From Bullera alba (lineage: Eukaryota; Basidiomycota; Tremellomycetes; Tremellales; Bulleraceae): a DNA stretch of 64,000 bases. Below the pieces are notes generated by a model, which did not search any database, was not told where the DNA came from, and worked only from the letters and a program-made list of their open reading frames with translations. The stretch lies in contig BCIX01000001.1 in NCBI GenBank assembly GCA_001600095.1, positions 1,426,001-1,490,000 on the forward strand, read 5' to 3'. The position numbers and the translations under genes were made by a program. Below are positions 11,346-23,403 of the stretch, piece by piece; positions within the stretch are counted from its first letter, which is position 1, and each line of letters opens with the position of its first letter.

Positions 11346-12382
11346 TCAAAGCCCAACCATCATTCCTCCGGCGACAGCAGCCGCACCGACGAGGTAACCC
11401 ATGCCAGTAGCTCTGGCGGGGAGGGCACCGCCGGTAGTGGAGGCGGAGGCCGAAGCGACAAGGGCAGAAGAGAGCGAAGAGGCAGAAGCGCCAATCTGGG
11501 ATCGAGCCGAGGAAATGGCTCCACCGGCGGCCGACGTGAGCGAGCCGACGGCAGAAGCAGCTGAAGATCGAGCGGAGGCGACGGCGCCAGCAGCAGAGGA
11601 TGCCTCGGCACTAGCACTGATCCCGACATCAGCGCTTGACATGGGATCACAGAAGATTCACTCACGCTCCCTGGATGGAGGAGACGGCCTCGGCGGCAGA
11701 GGCAGAAGCAGATTCGATGGCGTCACCAGCGGACTCGGTGGCACTGGCAATGGCCTCGGAGGCCGAGGAGCTGTCGAAAGTGGTCACTCCGCTGTCGGCG
11801 CACAGACTCTGAGCGGCGTTGACGGCGTTTGTGAGGTCATCGCCCTAGTAGTGTTCACAGGATATCAGCAAACTACTCTGTGAATCTGAATAGGGACTTG
11901 GGGGCAAGGGCGTGTTCAGTGAGGTAAAGCAGGTGTCTCTGAAGCGACCAAGTCGACTTCTCCGATAATAAGGAACGTTTAAACGTGGCATCACTTATGG
12001 GGTACCGGGTTGAACGAGCAGCGTGGGGAGAGACAGAGAGACCCGACTCACTTGGCAGACGGTTGGGAGACAGCCCTGGAGGGAGGCGATGGCGGCTGGG
12101 TCGGTGCAGTAGCATGCAATGTCGCCAAAGGTGCAGCTGCCGCCGAGAGAGCTCAAGCAGCCAATGGCGCACTCGGGGATGCTGCCGAGGTCCTGTCGAG
12201 AGAGTAGGCCTCTAGGCTGAGGAGCGGCAGTGATGACGGGTTGGGCTAGCCGCGCGTTGAAGGGAGCTGGGAGGTATGGCTCGGCCTGATCGATAATCAG
12301 TGATGGCGCTCTTGCGGCATACTCTTGATGGACTCACTGCAACGAGGGCGGGCAGAGCGAAGAGGAGGACGGCGGCTAGCAT
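11346..12382 (-). CDS. CFEM-domain protein with GPI-type C-terminus
   Basis: A signal peptide (MLAAVLLFALPALVA) in exon 1 is split from the mature part by a short intron. The CFEM domain follows with eight cysteines (IPECAIGC, SCTFGDIACYC, GCLPTVCQ, SLCADS). It contains the Asp two residues before the CxC pair (GDIACYC), which in characterised fungal CFEM proteins ligates heme iron. The rest is an Ala/Ser-rich stalk, and the protein ends in a hydrophobic tail (GYLVGAAAVAGGMMVGL) typical of GPI attachment. Such proteins sit at the plasma membrane or wall; roles in heme/iron uptake and adhesion are known for some members. Three introns. A second CFEM gene lies at 16021-17142, on the far side of TFB1. 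Confidence 0.85.
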
Positions 12383-12745
12383 TTTGGTGAGTATAAGAGG
12401 TTTGGCGGGTGGATGGTATATTATTAGAGAAATATCTGGTGGGGTGAGGTCTGGTGAGGTGAAGAATGAGAGTGATGAGAAGGGTGAAGATGGGAGAACG
12501 TTGTCCTTTTAAACGCTTTCGCTGTAGCCAGTGCCCAGTTTCCATCCTTCCCGCATTGACCGTGAAATGATCGTCACTTTGGGTTGAGTTGAGTGTCCCT
12601 TTCGCGTTCTACTCCCACACACTCTCGCACTCTAATCCCGTGCCTGTCATTCGGTCGCTTTGTTTCAAACAGGACAATCGAAACGCGCAAGGCACCAAGC
12701 GGAAAAAAAATAGATCTGCTTCTGGACTCGGCCATCAAGAGCCGA
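12383..12745. other. Intergenic, upstream of the CFEM gene
   Basis: About 360 nt between the CFEM start and the TFB1 stop, both on the minus strand. It should hold the CFEM promoter and the TFB1 3' UTR. No further gene seen. Confidence 0.4.
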
Positions 12746-15214
12746 TCACGCTCGGATCGCCTTTGACAACCGCTTGGTCTCCCTTTCCAACGCTACATTC
12801 ACAGCTCCCATCGTAGGTGACATTGCCTATGACCACGATCAGCGTACGCTCATGAGTCCGTACCGTCGGATCACTCACTGCCCGAACACGGTCTGCGCTG
12901 ATACCCTGCGCTGTAGCAGTAGCCACCACTCCATCGACTTTACCCTCCGTTAGGCGAAGATATGCTGCCATCTTCTCCGCTTTGTTGGCTCGCGCTTGCG
13001 GGCTTGCAGATGGTCCACCAAGGGCGCCAGGTGGAAGTGGCAGTATAGCCGACCAATACTGCCTTAGGAATTCGGTAGCCGCGTTATGACACGATTTCAT
13101 CTGGTTGAGCACCTGCTCTGGGAACGGGTCTAAAGGATGTCATGAGCATGGTCACAGGGGAGAAGGCGAGCGACCACTCACCATTGACCCCCTTTTCACT
13201 GTTGCTCAGTAGGTGCATCTCCTTGATGACCAACGATGCCGTTTCTGCCCCTTCCTTCTGCCTGGCGAATGCCCGATAATGTCTTGCCTGAGCCTCCTTA
13301 TTGATAGCATCTTGCCTGTTCTTCTCCCATCCGCCGACTGGTGTGGGTATTGAGACTGAGGTGAAGTCGAGCTCATAGTCCAATATATTGGAAGCGTGCC
13401 GCGACGCCAAATCAACGAGCTCCTCGTCGGTCTTTCCAGGCATGATGCCTCGAATATCGCCCTCCCCTTTGCTTTCGGCTTTGTCTTGCGTATCCTGCAC
13501 TTCTAGCTCGATGGTGGTGGCCTGAGCCGGGCCACGCAGGTCTTCGAGGTCAATCTCGTTGTAGATGTCCATATCCTGAGCCAAGCGTCAACACAATGGC
13601 AACGAGCAGTACCTCAGGACGACCGGATGACTCACCTCCGGTAGGATACGCTCGAGATCCTCTCCACCCACTTGCACCCCCCTGTCCGGTTCGTCAGCGG
13701 TGCTGCAACGGGAGTCGAACAGCTAACTCACCTTCCCCTCCGTAACAGCTTATTTGAGTGGTCGTTGAACCGTCTAATCAGAGGAAGCGCCGTTCTCTCT
13801 CTACCGGCTTGCATGGTAACATCCCGCTGTGTTCCAGACTACTCGATTGTCAGGAGCTGTTAGGACATCGGGCATAATCCAGCTCACCTCGCCATGATCC
13901 TCCTCTGTGGCTGATAAATCGAGGAACCGCTCGATGTGATCTGGAAGTGCTTTCTTTGGTTGTGGATCTGTCGGATAGTCAGACATGTCCCAGTGCTCAT
14001 GTCAACGGCTGGTGACTCACTCCAGTCAGGCTCGTCCTCGAGATACGCATCAAAGATATCGTCACGCCGTCTGGCAGCTTCTTCGGACGTTGACTGTCGG
14101 ACGGATGCTCTATGTCGCTCCCACAGTGAACTTTTGAAGTATCGGCCCCAGAACTCTGTTTCGCTGATCTGATCAAGGGCATCATCAATTCGCGTCCTCC
14201 GTCACGGCACCAGCACAATGACTGACTGCTGGAACATGCCTCGCATAGGCGTCCTGCAGGACCGGAAATTCCTCGAACAACTCCGAGACAAGCTCCTTGG
14301 TAAGGTTGATGACCGTAGTGCTTTCTTCGCTCTTTTGCTTGATACCGACTCCGGTTCCACCGACATTCTTGTTTGTCGAAGTTGAAGTGAACCGATCGTC
14401 CAGCAATCTCGATTGTCTACCTGGTTTCTGAGCTTGAGCCAATTCCTCAGCGCGCAGCAATGCCTAGACGAGCGGGAGTCAATTACCGTCTGGTTGATAC
14501 TCAAGAAGGTAACGCTCACCTCTCTGCCTTCCCAGAATTCTGCTTCTGTGATGTGCTTTCCGATGACCAGCTCCCGGTACAAGAGATCCAAATTGGGATT
14601 CTTCTTCAAAACTTTGACTCTCAATCTCCAGTTCTCCGGTCTACCACTCTTGCCCGCCCCCGCCGAGCCATTCGTTGCACCTGGTGTTCCAGCTGCAGGT
14701 GTACTGGGAGAGGCGTCGCCGTCCATCGCTTTCCGCTTACCCGTCACCACGGCAGACGGAGTGCCAGGCGCAGAAGCTGCCGGTGCGTCGACTGCTCCAT
14801 TGGCTGCCGGAGCAGCTGGCGCGGGAGCCGACGGACCTGCTCTGTTGACAGATACGAAGGGGATGAGAGTATCTTGGACGACCTTCCTGTCGTCCTCTTT
14901 GGAGCTGGGGGAGGTGAAAGTGAAATGTAGACCGCCAGCGGGTAAATCGTCCTTGAACAGCAATTTCAAGGACGTCTTGGCCGAACCAGCCTTACTCGCC
15001 AGCATGTCTACGTACATGTCATCAGCTTACGTCTATGGCGCTCTGAGATGACGGACGCTCACTCACTAATGACTCGAGCCATGGACTGAGATTGGCGATC
15101 CGTCTTGCCCGCTTCATTGGGTACCCAGGACACATGTGTCGCAGTCAACGACAGCATTCCTGGGACTTTCTTGAAGTCCGCTGCGAACTTCTGCACGCGG
15201 CCCTCGACAGACAT
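12746..15214 (-). CDS. TFB1: TFIIH core subunit TFB1 / p62
   Basis: TFB1/p62 is a scaffold subunit of TFIIH in transcription initiation and nucleotide-excision repair. The N-terminal PH-like domain starts MSVEGRVQKFAADFKKVPG and includes the HVSWVPNEAGK strand. After an Ala/Pro/Ser-rich linker come two BSD domains: one around LLYRELVIGKHITEAEFWEGRE, the second around IDDALDQISETEFWGRYFKSS with the LWERHR extension. The C-terminal helical region (MKSCHNAATEFLRQYW, EKMAAYLRLTEGKVD) ends ALERETKRLSKAIRA after a final intron. At least seven introns; the conserved blocks lie in order across them and no break is apparent. It sits between two CFEM genes with no functional tie visible. Confidence 0.9.
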
Positions 15215-16020
15215 GGCGATGCGTTTGAGTAGCAACGAGAGACAATCGTTGAGGCTTGCCGGCTGGAAAGACGGGAGTACAGTCAAGGCTACCCTCTGGA
15301 CAACCTCTGGATCCTATGACAATGGCGAGATCGCGGCAACTTGCAGCATCCAGCGAAGCGCGAAGCATTGGCATGTCGGCGGCGATCGCCGACTTCCTAG
15401 CCAACTCACTTTGACCTCGCTCGATACATCCGACAAGCCGTCTCATGCTTTCATGAGCTGCTAGGACCATCTGTCCACAGTATACGACTGACTACTGTCG
15501 ATGTACATGCACGAGCTCGCACCTGCTGTTGAATACGTACCGTCAACTCATCAAGACGTCAGACTGAGGCAACAGCTGTCCTGTCTCCGCCGGGAATTCG
15601 CCTGATCGACCTGATCGGCCAACCGCCACACTCGAAACCACAACAACCCCGGCTGATCCCGCTCCACCTGTTTCATCTTTTACCCCTGATCTATTTTCTG
15701 AACTCTGGCCAAGCAGGAACCGGGGTCCAAAGGGGCGAGAGGGGAGAGGAGGGAAGCTTGTTTCAGGGGGGAGCGGAAGGAGAACGAGATCGGGATTCAA
15801 CGTAACAAACCCTTCTGCTCCTTCCCCCTTGCCTTCCCCTGAGCCATCAACCGCATCATAGGAAATCTCAATTAGGCCAGTCGGGCCAGTCGAAAATGCT
15901 ATAGCATCCTCTAGCAACACTCTACTTGTTCAGATCAGTTCTACTTAGCTGTTCCCTCTTTACTTCGCCATCCGACCTGCTGAAGACATTGAAAGAACAC
16001 CGAACATCACCTCACGCACA
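15215..16020. other. Divergent intergenic region between TFB1 and the second CFEM gene
   Basis: About 800 nt with both promoters. An open minus-strand frame at 15543-15920 is Gly/Pro/Val-rich, lacks recognisable motifs or splice partners, and I do not call it a gene. Confidence 0.4.
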
Positions 16021-17142
16021 ATGAGAGCCAACACAATCATCCTCGCGTTACTACCGCTCATCGCGGCGGTGAGTCTGAATGTTTGAGCTCATGAACAGGA
16101 CGAGGTTGACTGACCTTCACTATCCCTTTAGACACCGCTATTCGAACGTCAGACATACTCTCCCGACGACATTCCAGAGTGTGCTAGGCAATGCTTCGCT
16201 CTTGCCGGTGCTCAGGCGGTGGGTACCCATTGACAAGCAGATGAAGTGTCCTGACACCGCGTTATAGCCACAATGCCAGACCATGGACATCGCTTGTATT
16301 TGCGCCAGGCCACAGGCTCAGAGTGTCGTAGCGGGATGTCTCGGAGCCAGCTGCTCGGTGGGTTGACTCGCCAAATCTTGTCACGACTCTGCTTTTAACA
16401 TACTGACGATGTCGACAGACCCCTGACTCTCAGGCCGCGGCGGAGTACGGAATGTCTCTATGTTACGCCGCGTACCAGTCCACCAGTGCTGCAGGTGCCG
16501 CGTCAACAGGTCAGCATATAAATATAAGGAGAGCGAGCTTGGATACTGACGCTCCATACAGCTGGATCCTCGTCAGCCGCCCCCTCTGCGTCACCATCGG
16601 CCAACACCAGTGCGGCCGCATCGGCTTCGCCGTCTACGTCTACGGCTCCGGCTGCTTCGTCCACCGCTACGCCAGCTGCCACACCGGCATCCGTCGCTCC
16701 GGCTGCATCCAGCAGCGCAGCTCCTCCTGCCAGTAGTGCCACTCCACAAAGCGTAGCTGTAGTCACGTAAGCCTTGAAGCACATGCATGAGACAAGCGTC
16801 ATCTGACATTGAGTATTAGTGAGACCGCCCCTGGAGTCGTTGTCGTCACGAGGTATGCCACAAGACCCCGCTCTGCATGTGCATAGTCCCGCGACTGACT
16901 GAATTTTCAGCACCAACACACCACCCACCACGATCGTCCAGAACTCTGCCACACCAGCAGCTTCGTCGCAGGCCTCGGCGGCGGCCAACTCCTCTAACAG
17001 ACCCAGCTCCAGCTCCAGCGCTTCGCGATCGAACTCCGCTGCCGGAACCATCCCAAGTCCGACCGGTGCAGCCGGTCTCCAGGCTCAGTCGGGTCTGATG
17101 GGCATGTTGCTGGTGGCGGGAGGAGCCATCCTGGCTTTGTAG
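16021..17142 (+). CDS. CFEM-domain protein with GPI-type C-terminus (second copy)
   Basis: The ATG at 16021 opens a signal peptide (MRANTIILALLPLIAA). Four short exons then build a CFEM domain with eight cysteines: IPECARQCF, PQCQTMDIACICA, GCLGASCS and SLCYAA. The heme-ligand Asp position is kept (MDIACIC). A long Ala/Ser/Pro/Thr stalk follows, and the protein ends in a hydrophobic GPI-type tail (GLMGMLLVAGGAILAL). Introns fall between the cysteine pairs, so the domain is spread over several small exons and is easily missed when looking for long open frames. Likely role, from the family, is surface heme/iron binding or adhesion. It lies divergent from TFB1 and convergent with the secreted-protein gene at 17718-18684. 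Confidence 0.85.
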
Positions 17143-17717
17143 AAGCCTGTCATGTCTCCTTGCGGAGAATCTGTCGAGGAGCTTGGAAGAGTCAAACGGG
17201 AACAGGGGGGCTAGGGCTGAGCCTGACGCGCGAAACGGACACTGTATAATGTAACATCGCGGAAGGCTGGAAGGATCAAGGAAGAAGTTTGTTGTCCGTA
17301 TACCCGCCTCGATGGCATTTGGGCTCTTAGGCGTCTCATGGATTGGGGCATGTTGTGTCAAAGCGCTGTGGCATTCTGGCATATGAGTACGTCAGTCATG
17401 AGACCCGTAGGGCTTTCTAGGTACCCAGGTACCTGCGTACAAGCAGCTACAGCTCCGCAGGCGACATGACACGTGACTCGGTCATCTCTTACGAGTACTC
17501 GGCTGACTCGTTCAATCGCTGATGACCTGATGGCTATTTTCACCACTAACTTGGACTCGCCACTACACAAGTGCATTTGCATTTACATCAAACTATTCGA
17601 ATTGTCCTTGACTATTACTGGGGCTCGCAACTAGTCAATCTACCCGCGAGACGGTTGAACGCCTCTTCCTCGCATTCAGAAATCGAAAGGAAGTATTCAC
17701 AATGACGTCTATTTTGT
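17143..17717. other. Convergent intergenic region
   Basis: About 575 nt between two converging genes. It contains a CACGTG hexamer near 17471 and a small GGTACC-rich palindrome near 17422. No gene is supported. Confidence 0.4.
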
Positions 17718-18684
17718 CTACGCCGAAGTAGTGACGGCTGTAGCGACACTGGTGCCTCCACCAGCGACGACGTGAGGAGCATTGGCGTTGGCGGTCGCGG
17801 TCGATCCGGCGCCTAGGGAGCTGCCGCTGCCAGCATGGACAGAGGGGGCGTTGGTAACGGCGGTGGTCACAGGCGATCCAGCTGAGATGGTGGCAGTCGA
17901 CCCGTTGCCGCTGTAGTAGCCAACGCTGGCGGTCACAGCGGAGGGACCTCCGACGCTAGCCCAGACGGTGGAAGTGGGGGCGGAGATGAAAGTAGCAGTG
18001 GTTGTGTTGCCGTCGTCACCGATAGCCGCAAGGACGACGCTCTCAGCGGCGAGGACATCGAGTCCGCTGAGGACGATGGTGGGTTGAGCGCCGGCGACAC
18101 CAGTCTGGTTGGCGATGATGGCGTGAACTGAAATGATGGCGTTGGCGGCACCAGTGGCACCGGAGCCATAGGCCCCAGCGGGAGTGGCGTAGATCGTGGG
18201 GATGATGGATCCGTCGATGTAGGTGGTCACGCCGTTGACAACGGAGGTGACGCCGTTAATGACCGTGGTCTCGCCGTTGGCGACGGATGTAGTAATGGCA
18301 CCGGCGACAGAGGTGGTGATGGCTCCGGATCCAGAGCTGGCGCCGATGGTGGTGGTATCGGCCTGACCGGCGGATCCGCCGTTGTGGGCGGAGGGGGCAG
18401 GGGCAACGACGGATCGAGTGGCGGCTGGAGCTGCGATGACAGTAGCTCCGCCGTCTCGGAACTCGTGGTGGTGTCCGGCTGGAGCCTAAGAGATGAAGAC
18501 ATGTCAGCATTTGATCATTGTGCAGGCTTCGAGGAGCGCAATGCCGAGTTGGCAGCTCGCAATGCCAGTGAAGGGGAATAACAATGAGGAAGGTTTGGTG
18601 AAGTGGTTCGCACTGACGGTTTAAACTCACAGCTGCCACCAGGGGTAGAGCGGCCAGCACGGCGAAGAAGACGTTACTGAGCAT
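17718..18684 (-). CDS. Secreted low-complexity Ala/Ser/Thr/Gly-rich protein
   Basis: A signal peptide (MLSNVFFAVLAALPLVAA) lies in exon 1, followed by a 145-nt intron (18486-18630), long for this window. The mature chain starts APAGHHHEF and is rich in Ala, Gly, Ser, Thr and Val. It contains a run of near-repeats of the form TTSVAGA / TTSVANGE / TSVVNGVTT, then a more regular beta-prone section (AIISVHAIIANQTG, PTIVLSGLDVLAAES). It ends TAVTTSA without a hydrophobic tail, so a GPI anchor is not indicated. I do not recognise a domain; a cell-wall or extracellular role is inference. It faces the CFEM gene at 16021-17142 tail to tail. Confidence 0.65.
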
Positions 18685-20472
18685 GGTGAAGGAGTTGTTG
18701 GAGATTTGTTGGAGACAGAGCGTTCTGGGACTGTGCAGTGTTGGGTCTGGAGGGCTGTAGTGACGGTCAAACGGAAGATGAGGGTAGTTTGGTAAGAAAA
18801 ATTAAGAGGAGCTCCCCGTCTTCTGACTTCTTATACCCGACCTACTGAGAGTCTGAGCCTACACCCATCATGAAGCCTCTGCACCTCTCGAGGAGGATAC
18901 ATGCGGCCCGAACGGATTGCGGTGCTCGTCAAAGGCAAACAAGCCAACGGCGAAACACCAGGACAATTGCAATGCGTACCATGGCTCTCCGGCCCACTCA
19001 TGTCATCCTCGACGAGATACCTTTCGGCAGGAGTGGACCTGCGGGTCCTGCAAGTCCCGGGGTGTCACGGAGTAAGGACGCGACCTATCGCCATGTTCCA
19101 TCGGAGGAATGGGAAGGAGCGTTCCTGCCTTCTGTCGGGATCCGGCGATATCGAGGGGGGAAATGCTAGACTTGGCGGAATGTTGTGCATCATCTTCAAA
19201 AGGACCGAGGAGGGAGGCGGTGCGATGTTGAGCCCCCGTTCCTATATCTTCGGTAGTCGTGACATGTGGAGCGAATGGGATTCAGTTCTGCAGCGTGACC
19301 GGTAATCAGCGTCAGTGCTCATTGTGTGATCAATCAGTCCGGTAAGATAGGGTAAGATGGCACACCGAGACTCGCGAGTGCATACTCGGATAAGCGATAG
19401 GAAGAGGCTTCCAGACCATGACGAGGAATAACTTGGCAAGGGCAGGTATCTCCGATACATGGTCGGGCATGGATAGGATGTTCCGAAAACCAGTCGCGAA
19501 AACGCCACAACCGTGGAAATGATTCACCTGGCGTTGACGGCCTGGTGAGGCGGTGCAAAGGAGTTTTGTGACTTTCGTCCGCCCTATGACCGGTCGTGGA
19601 ACCGCGTTGGACCTCGAGGAACCAGCTGCATAGACACCATGTCGATCAACAGTTTACCATCGATTGTTGACTCGCCGGGATAGGATGCTTGAAACACTTC
19701 ATGTGGATCTGCGTCCAGGCACTTCGTCAATTGTCGAACGGTCGGAGACCGGATTGACCTGATGGTAGCAATGTGAGGGTGGGGGAAGTGACATTTGGGC
19801 TGTGCAGTTCCATCACCTCCCTATTTGTCATGTGTGAAAGCGGTGTTGCGGTGCCAGCTGATCCCAGGTTCTGGACTTTCTGAGGTGGGCGCGCCTGGTG
19901 AGTGGTGAGGTGCGTGGCGTCTGCTGGTCAGGTATCTCCGAGCTCCTTCCTGCAAGACCTCAACCTGTTAAAGCTGCTGGCCCTCCGGTCAGAGGTCCCG
20001 ATTGAAGTACGCAATGGGTATATTCGACGCTCACGAGCTGGCACTCGCCGATGAAGTTGAAGGATACCCCTCTACCAGCGGACAAGTCGATCGATTTTCG
20101 CAATGCGCAAGCAATTTCGGCTGTAGTTGTCCCGATGTGATATCCTCCTTGAATCGTTCTTGCGCATGGTTCGGGGCCAGTGTTACCCTCGAGAAGCTTT
20201 GGGTGCCCTCGACTTGTCTGCACTGCGTGGATGTCCAGCCAATTGACGCCAACTCGACAGCGAGAGCGTCACCGAGTCACCGACCGCCGACGGTCCGATC
20301 GATTCGAGATCCACGTGGATCTTTCCGGAGCCCCGCAACGTGCCTCGATGCGTGCATCATCGCGCTCAGCGACAGACATGACAACTTTCGCATGGCATCC
20401 TTGCACCCGCTACTCAACTTGACATACGGCGACGCGACGACGATACAGTAGCAGCTCAGTCGAGAAGCCATC
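18685..20472. other. Long divergent intergenic region (about 1.8 kb)
   Basis: Between two divergent genes I find no reading frame with recognisable domains, no run of consensus splice sites and no tRNA-like box. It probably holds two promoters; an unspliced non-coding RNA or a small gene cannot be excluded. Confidence 0.35.
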
Positions 20473-22668
20473 ATGAGGATCGCCATCGTAGGATCAGGAG
20501 TCTCAGGCTTATCGGCCTTATGGGTACGTCAGGACCTACACGGCAACACGGCCACGCGGCATGACTAAAGAAGGTGTAGTTGCTGAACGAGTATTCGGAT
20601 CATGAAGTGAACATCTACGAGCAGAATGATTACCCAGGTGGTCACACCCATTCTGTCGAATTCAAGCGTTAGTGAACGCGTTTATGGCTAGAGCAATACT
20701 GATTGTAAGTATGGGCAGGCGATGGGAAGGAGAGTTGCCAGGTGGACACGTAAGTCACACTGGTCACCCAGTCAACACAGCCGCTGATCTTGAGCACCTG
20801 TACAGAGGCTTCGTGAGATACTCCAAGACCAATACATCGGATATCATCTGACCAAGGTTGGATATAGATCGTCTGCAACCCGCCTACATACCCCAACTTT
20901 CTCAACTTCCTTAAAGTACTCAAGATCCCGGTCTTGGAGACCGCCATGACCTTTGCCGTCTCCCGGGATCGAGGAAAATTCGAATGGGCAGGCGATGGAC
21001 TCGGCGCACTGTTCTGCCAGATCGGCAACGTGTGAGTGGCAGCAGCAAAGCCCGGCTGATGGGTCACGATGAGCTGACATTTGGCGGTGGCAGTTTCAAC
21101 CCAAGATTGTATAGGATGCTCTTTGATATTTTCAGATTCAACCTCTTCGCCCTAGACTTCCTCGAGGAGCAGAAGAAATCTGGAACAGATATGAGTATCG
21201 GCCAATACCTCACCAGGGAGGGATACAGCGACGCATTCAAGGAGGACTACTTGCTTGTCAGTCCGACCAAACGATGCTGTGTATGTGGCGCTAACATCGA
21301 GTATGCTCAGCCGATGACAGGCGCTATCTGGTCGACACCCGCGGACAAAGCAGCTCTAGACTTTCCAGCGGAGACGTTGATCCGGTTCTTCCATAATCAT
21401 CACTTACTCCAGTTGACGGGCAAGCCAAAGTGGTTGACAGTCAAGGGCGGAGCGTGAGTCATCGTCTCCGCTAGGAAGGTCTATCTTCATCAAGCTGATA
21501 TAAAACCTGTAGGAAGAAATACGTTGACGCGGTACTGAGCAAACTGCCAAAGGAGAATCTGCACCTGAATACCGAAATTGTCAGCGTCAAGTCATTCGAG
21601 CACGGCGTCGAGCTGCAAGAAGCTGGCGGAGCAACACATCACTACGATCATGTCATACTTGCGTGAGTCGGGTATTGAAAAGCAGGCGTGAAAGACACTA
21701 AATCATGGCCACTCAGCACACATTCCGATCAGACGCTGTCTATGCTTCGTAAGGGAGGTGGAGTGTCTGAAGACGAGGAGAAGGCGCTGGCACCGTGGGG
21801 ATGGAGCAGAAATGAGGCAGTGCTGCATTGGGATGATAGGGTGGGTCCTGACTCGTCGGCAATTGCGAATTGGTGCTGATCGCAGAGATAGCTCATGCCA
21901 ACACGTCGAGCCGCGTATTCTGGTAGGTGACAGCGTCTACGAACATAGATCCTGCTCTGATATGATCTCAGCTTGGAACTACCTTACTTCGTCATCAGCG
22001 CCAAGCCACGAGGCGAAGACAACATCATCAGACGTGGACGTTGTGTCATTGTGAGAAAGGAGCGGCTTGCTTCTCAATGACCGCTGAAAGCTGACGCTTC
22101 GATCAGGACATACGGCATGAATATCCTGCAACACTTGCCTGAATCGAAGCATGGCTTGGTTCTGGTCACGCTCAACCCTCCATTCCCCATTGACCCAGCC
22201 AAGATTGTCGGCCAGTGGACATATCACCACCCCATGATGACGCAAACATCTGTCGCGGCACAAGCCCTTCTACCTCGGATACAGAATACCAGGGGCATCT
22301 CTTACGCCGGTGCATGGACGAAATACGGATTTCACGAAGATGGCTTTGCTAGTGCGATGAGACTTGTCACATCGCAACCGTTCAATGTCAAGCCGCCTTT
22401 CCCCCTCAAACCCGCCAATCGATCTCTGCCCTCCCCGTCCTCGACAGAGACACTGGCTCGGTTGGTGGTCAGCTCGTTGGAGCAGCTGAGACGGGCTGGG
22501 GAACCGGTATGGAGGGTCATTAGCTGGATCACGATTTTGGCTCTGGTGTGGCTGGAGCAGGTGCTGAGTATAGTGGGGGCAGAGGAGGGAAAGTTGGAAG
22601 TGTCAAGGTTAAAGCGAGCATGGGTGGGGAAAAAGGCCCCGGTGTACAACAGCAAGAAAAGGTCATGA
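20473..22668 (+). CDS. FAD/NAD(P)-binding amine-oxidase-like protein, tail-anchored (paralogue A)
   Basis: The start MRIAIVGSGVSGLSALW is a complete dinucleotide-binding loop, and YEQNDYPGGHTHSVEF supplies the ribose-binding acidic residue and GGH. An exon reading DGKESCQVDTGF then IVCNPPTYPNF matches the VDTGFIV block of predicted NAD/FAD-binding proteins (COG2907-like). Later blocks are the FNPRLYRMLFDIFRFN helix, FFHNHHLLQL, a VILATHSDQTLSML strand and TYGMNILQHLPESK. The C-terminus carries a hydrophobic helix (WRVISWITILALVWLEQVL) before a basic tail, suggesting membrane anchoring. Substrate unknown; bacterial relatives often neighbour lipid-modifying methyltransferases. About ten introns, two small exons near 20725-20890. 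Paralogue B follows 0.7 kb downstream in the same orientation. Confidence 0.75.
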
Positions 22669-23403
22669 CACATGGGTAGGCAGGGAGAGGAACAAGCAAG
22701 AGGATTCACATGGGGGGCACAGGAATGCATGGACCATTACCAATCGGCATCAGTCGGCACGTCGGTCTCTGTCATACATCACCCGGCTTGGATCGATTCC
22801 CCGCTGAGCACCATCGGAGGTATTCACCGAGAACACTCATATGGAGCGAGATGTGCGGGAATATGGCGAAATAGGGATGCCTTTCGACACACTCCACTTC
22901 CATTCTTAGCTTCGAACAGCTAGGAATATTGGTAATCTCGGTCCGATGCTGATGTCAACGAACAAGGCTCCTAGATTCAAGGTATGACTTTGAACGCTCA
23001 GTGCACAACAATGAGGTCATCCAATCGATCTCTGACGGCTCCTTTACACCCATCCACAGGCAACATGTCACTCACACAAGCTTATACACAGCTGAAACCC
23101 CCAGATAACATCCTTTGACGGTTCTTCAAGCCGGGATCTGACGGTGCGGCTTATACAGATCTTCCATCAGAAGGCGTGGAAGTGAGGTGGGGAAACGACG
23201 CTAGTGCCAATCTGGCAGTGGGTATCGTTTGATGTAAGGAAGGAGCCGTGAGAAGACTTCTCACGGATCAGCTGCTCTGATGGTAGATAAGAGAGACGGC
23301 GTACTACCATCTCATGAAGCTTACGCCCCATCTAATCTCTCTTCGCGCACCGAGTCTTCTGACCTAGAAGTACTGACCTGCCAATCGACGGCTCGAAATC
23401 ACC
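22669..23403. other. Spacer between the tandem FAD oxidoreductases
   Basis: About 735 nt between the paralogues. Should contain the paralogue B promoter. No gene or recognisable repeat seen. Confidence 0.4.

Noticed and set aside
15543..15920. Open minus-strand frame before the second CFEM gene
   Set aside because: Low-complexity composition, no motif, no splice partner; lies in a divergent promoter region.
19242..19558. Overlapping minus-strand frames near 19.4 kb
   Set aside because: Three overlapping frames without motifs or consensus splice sites.
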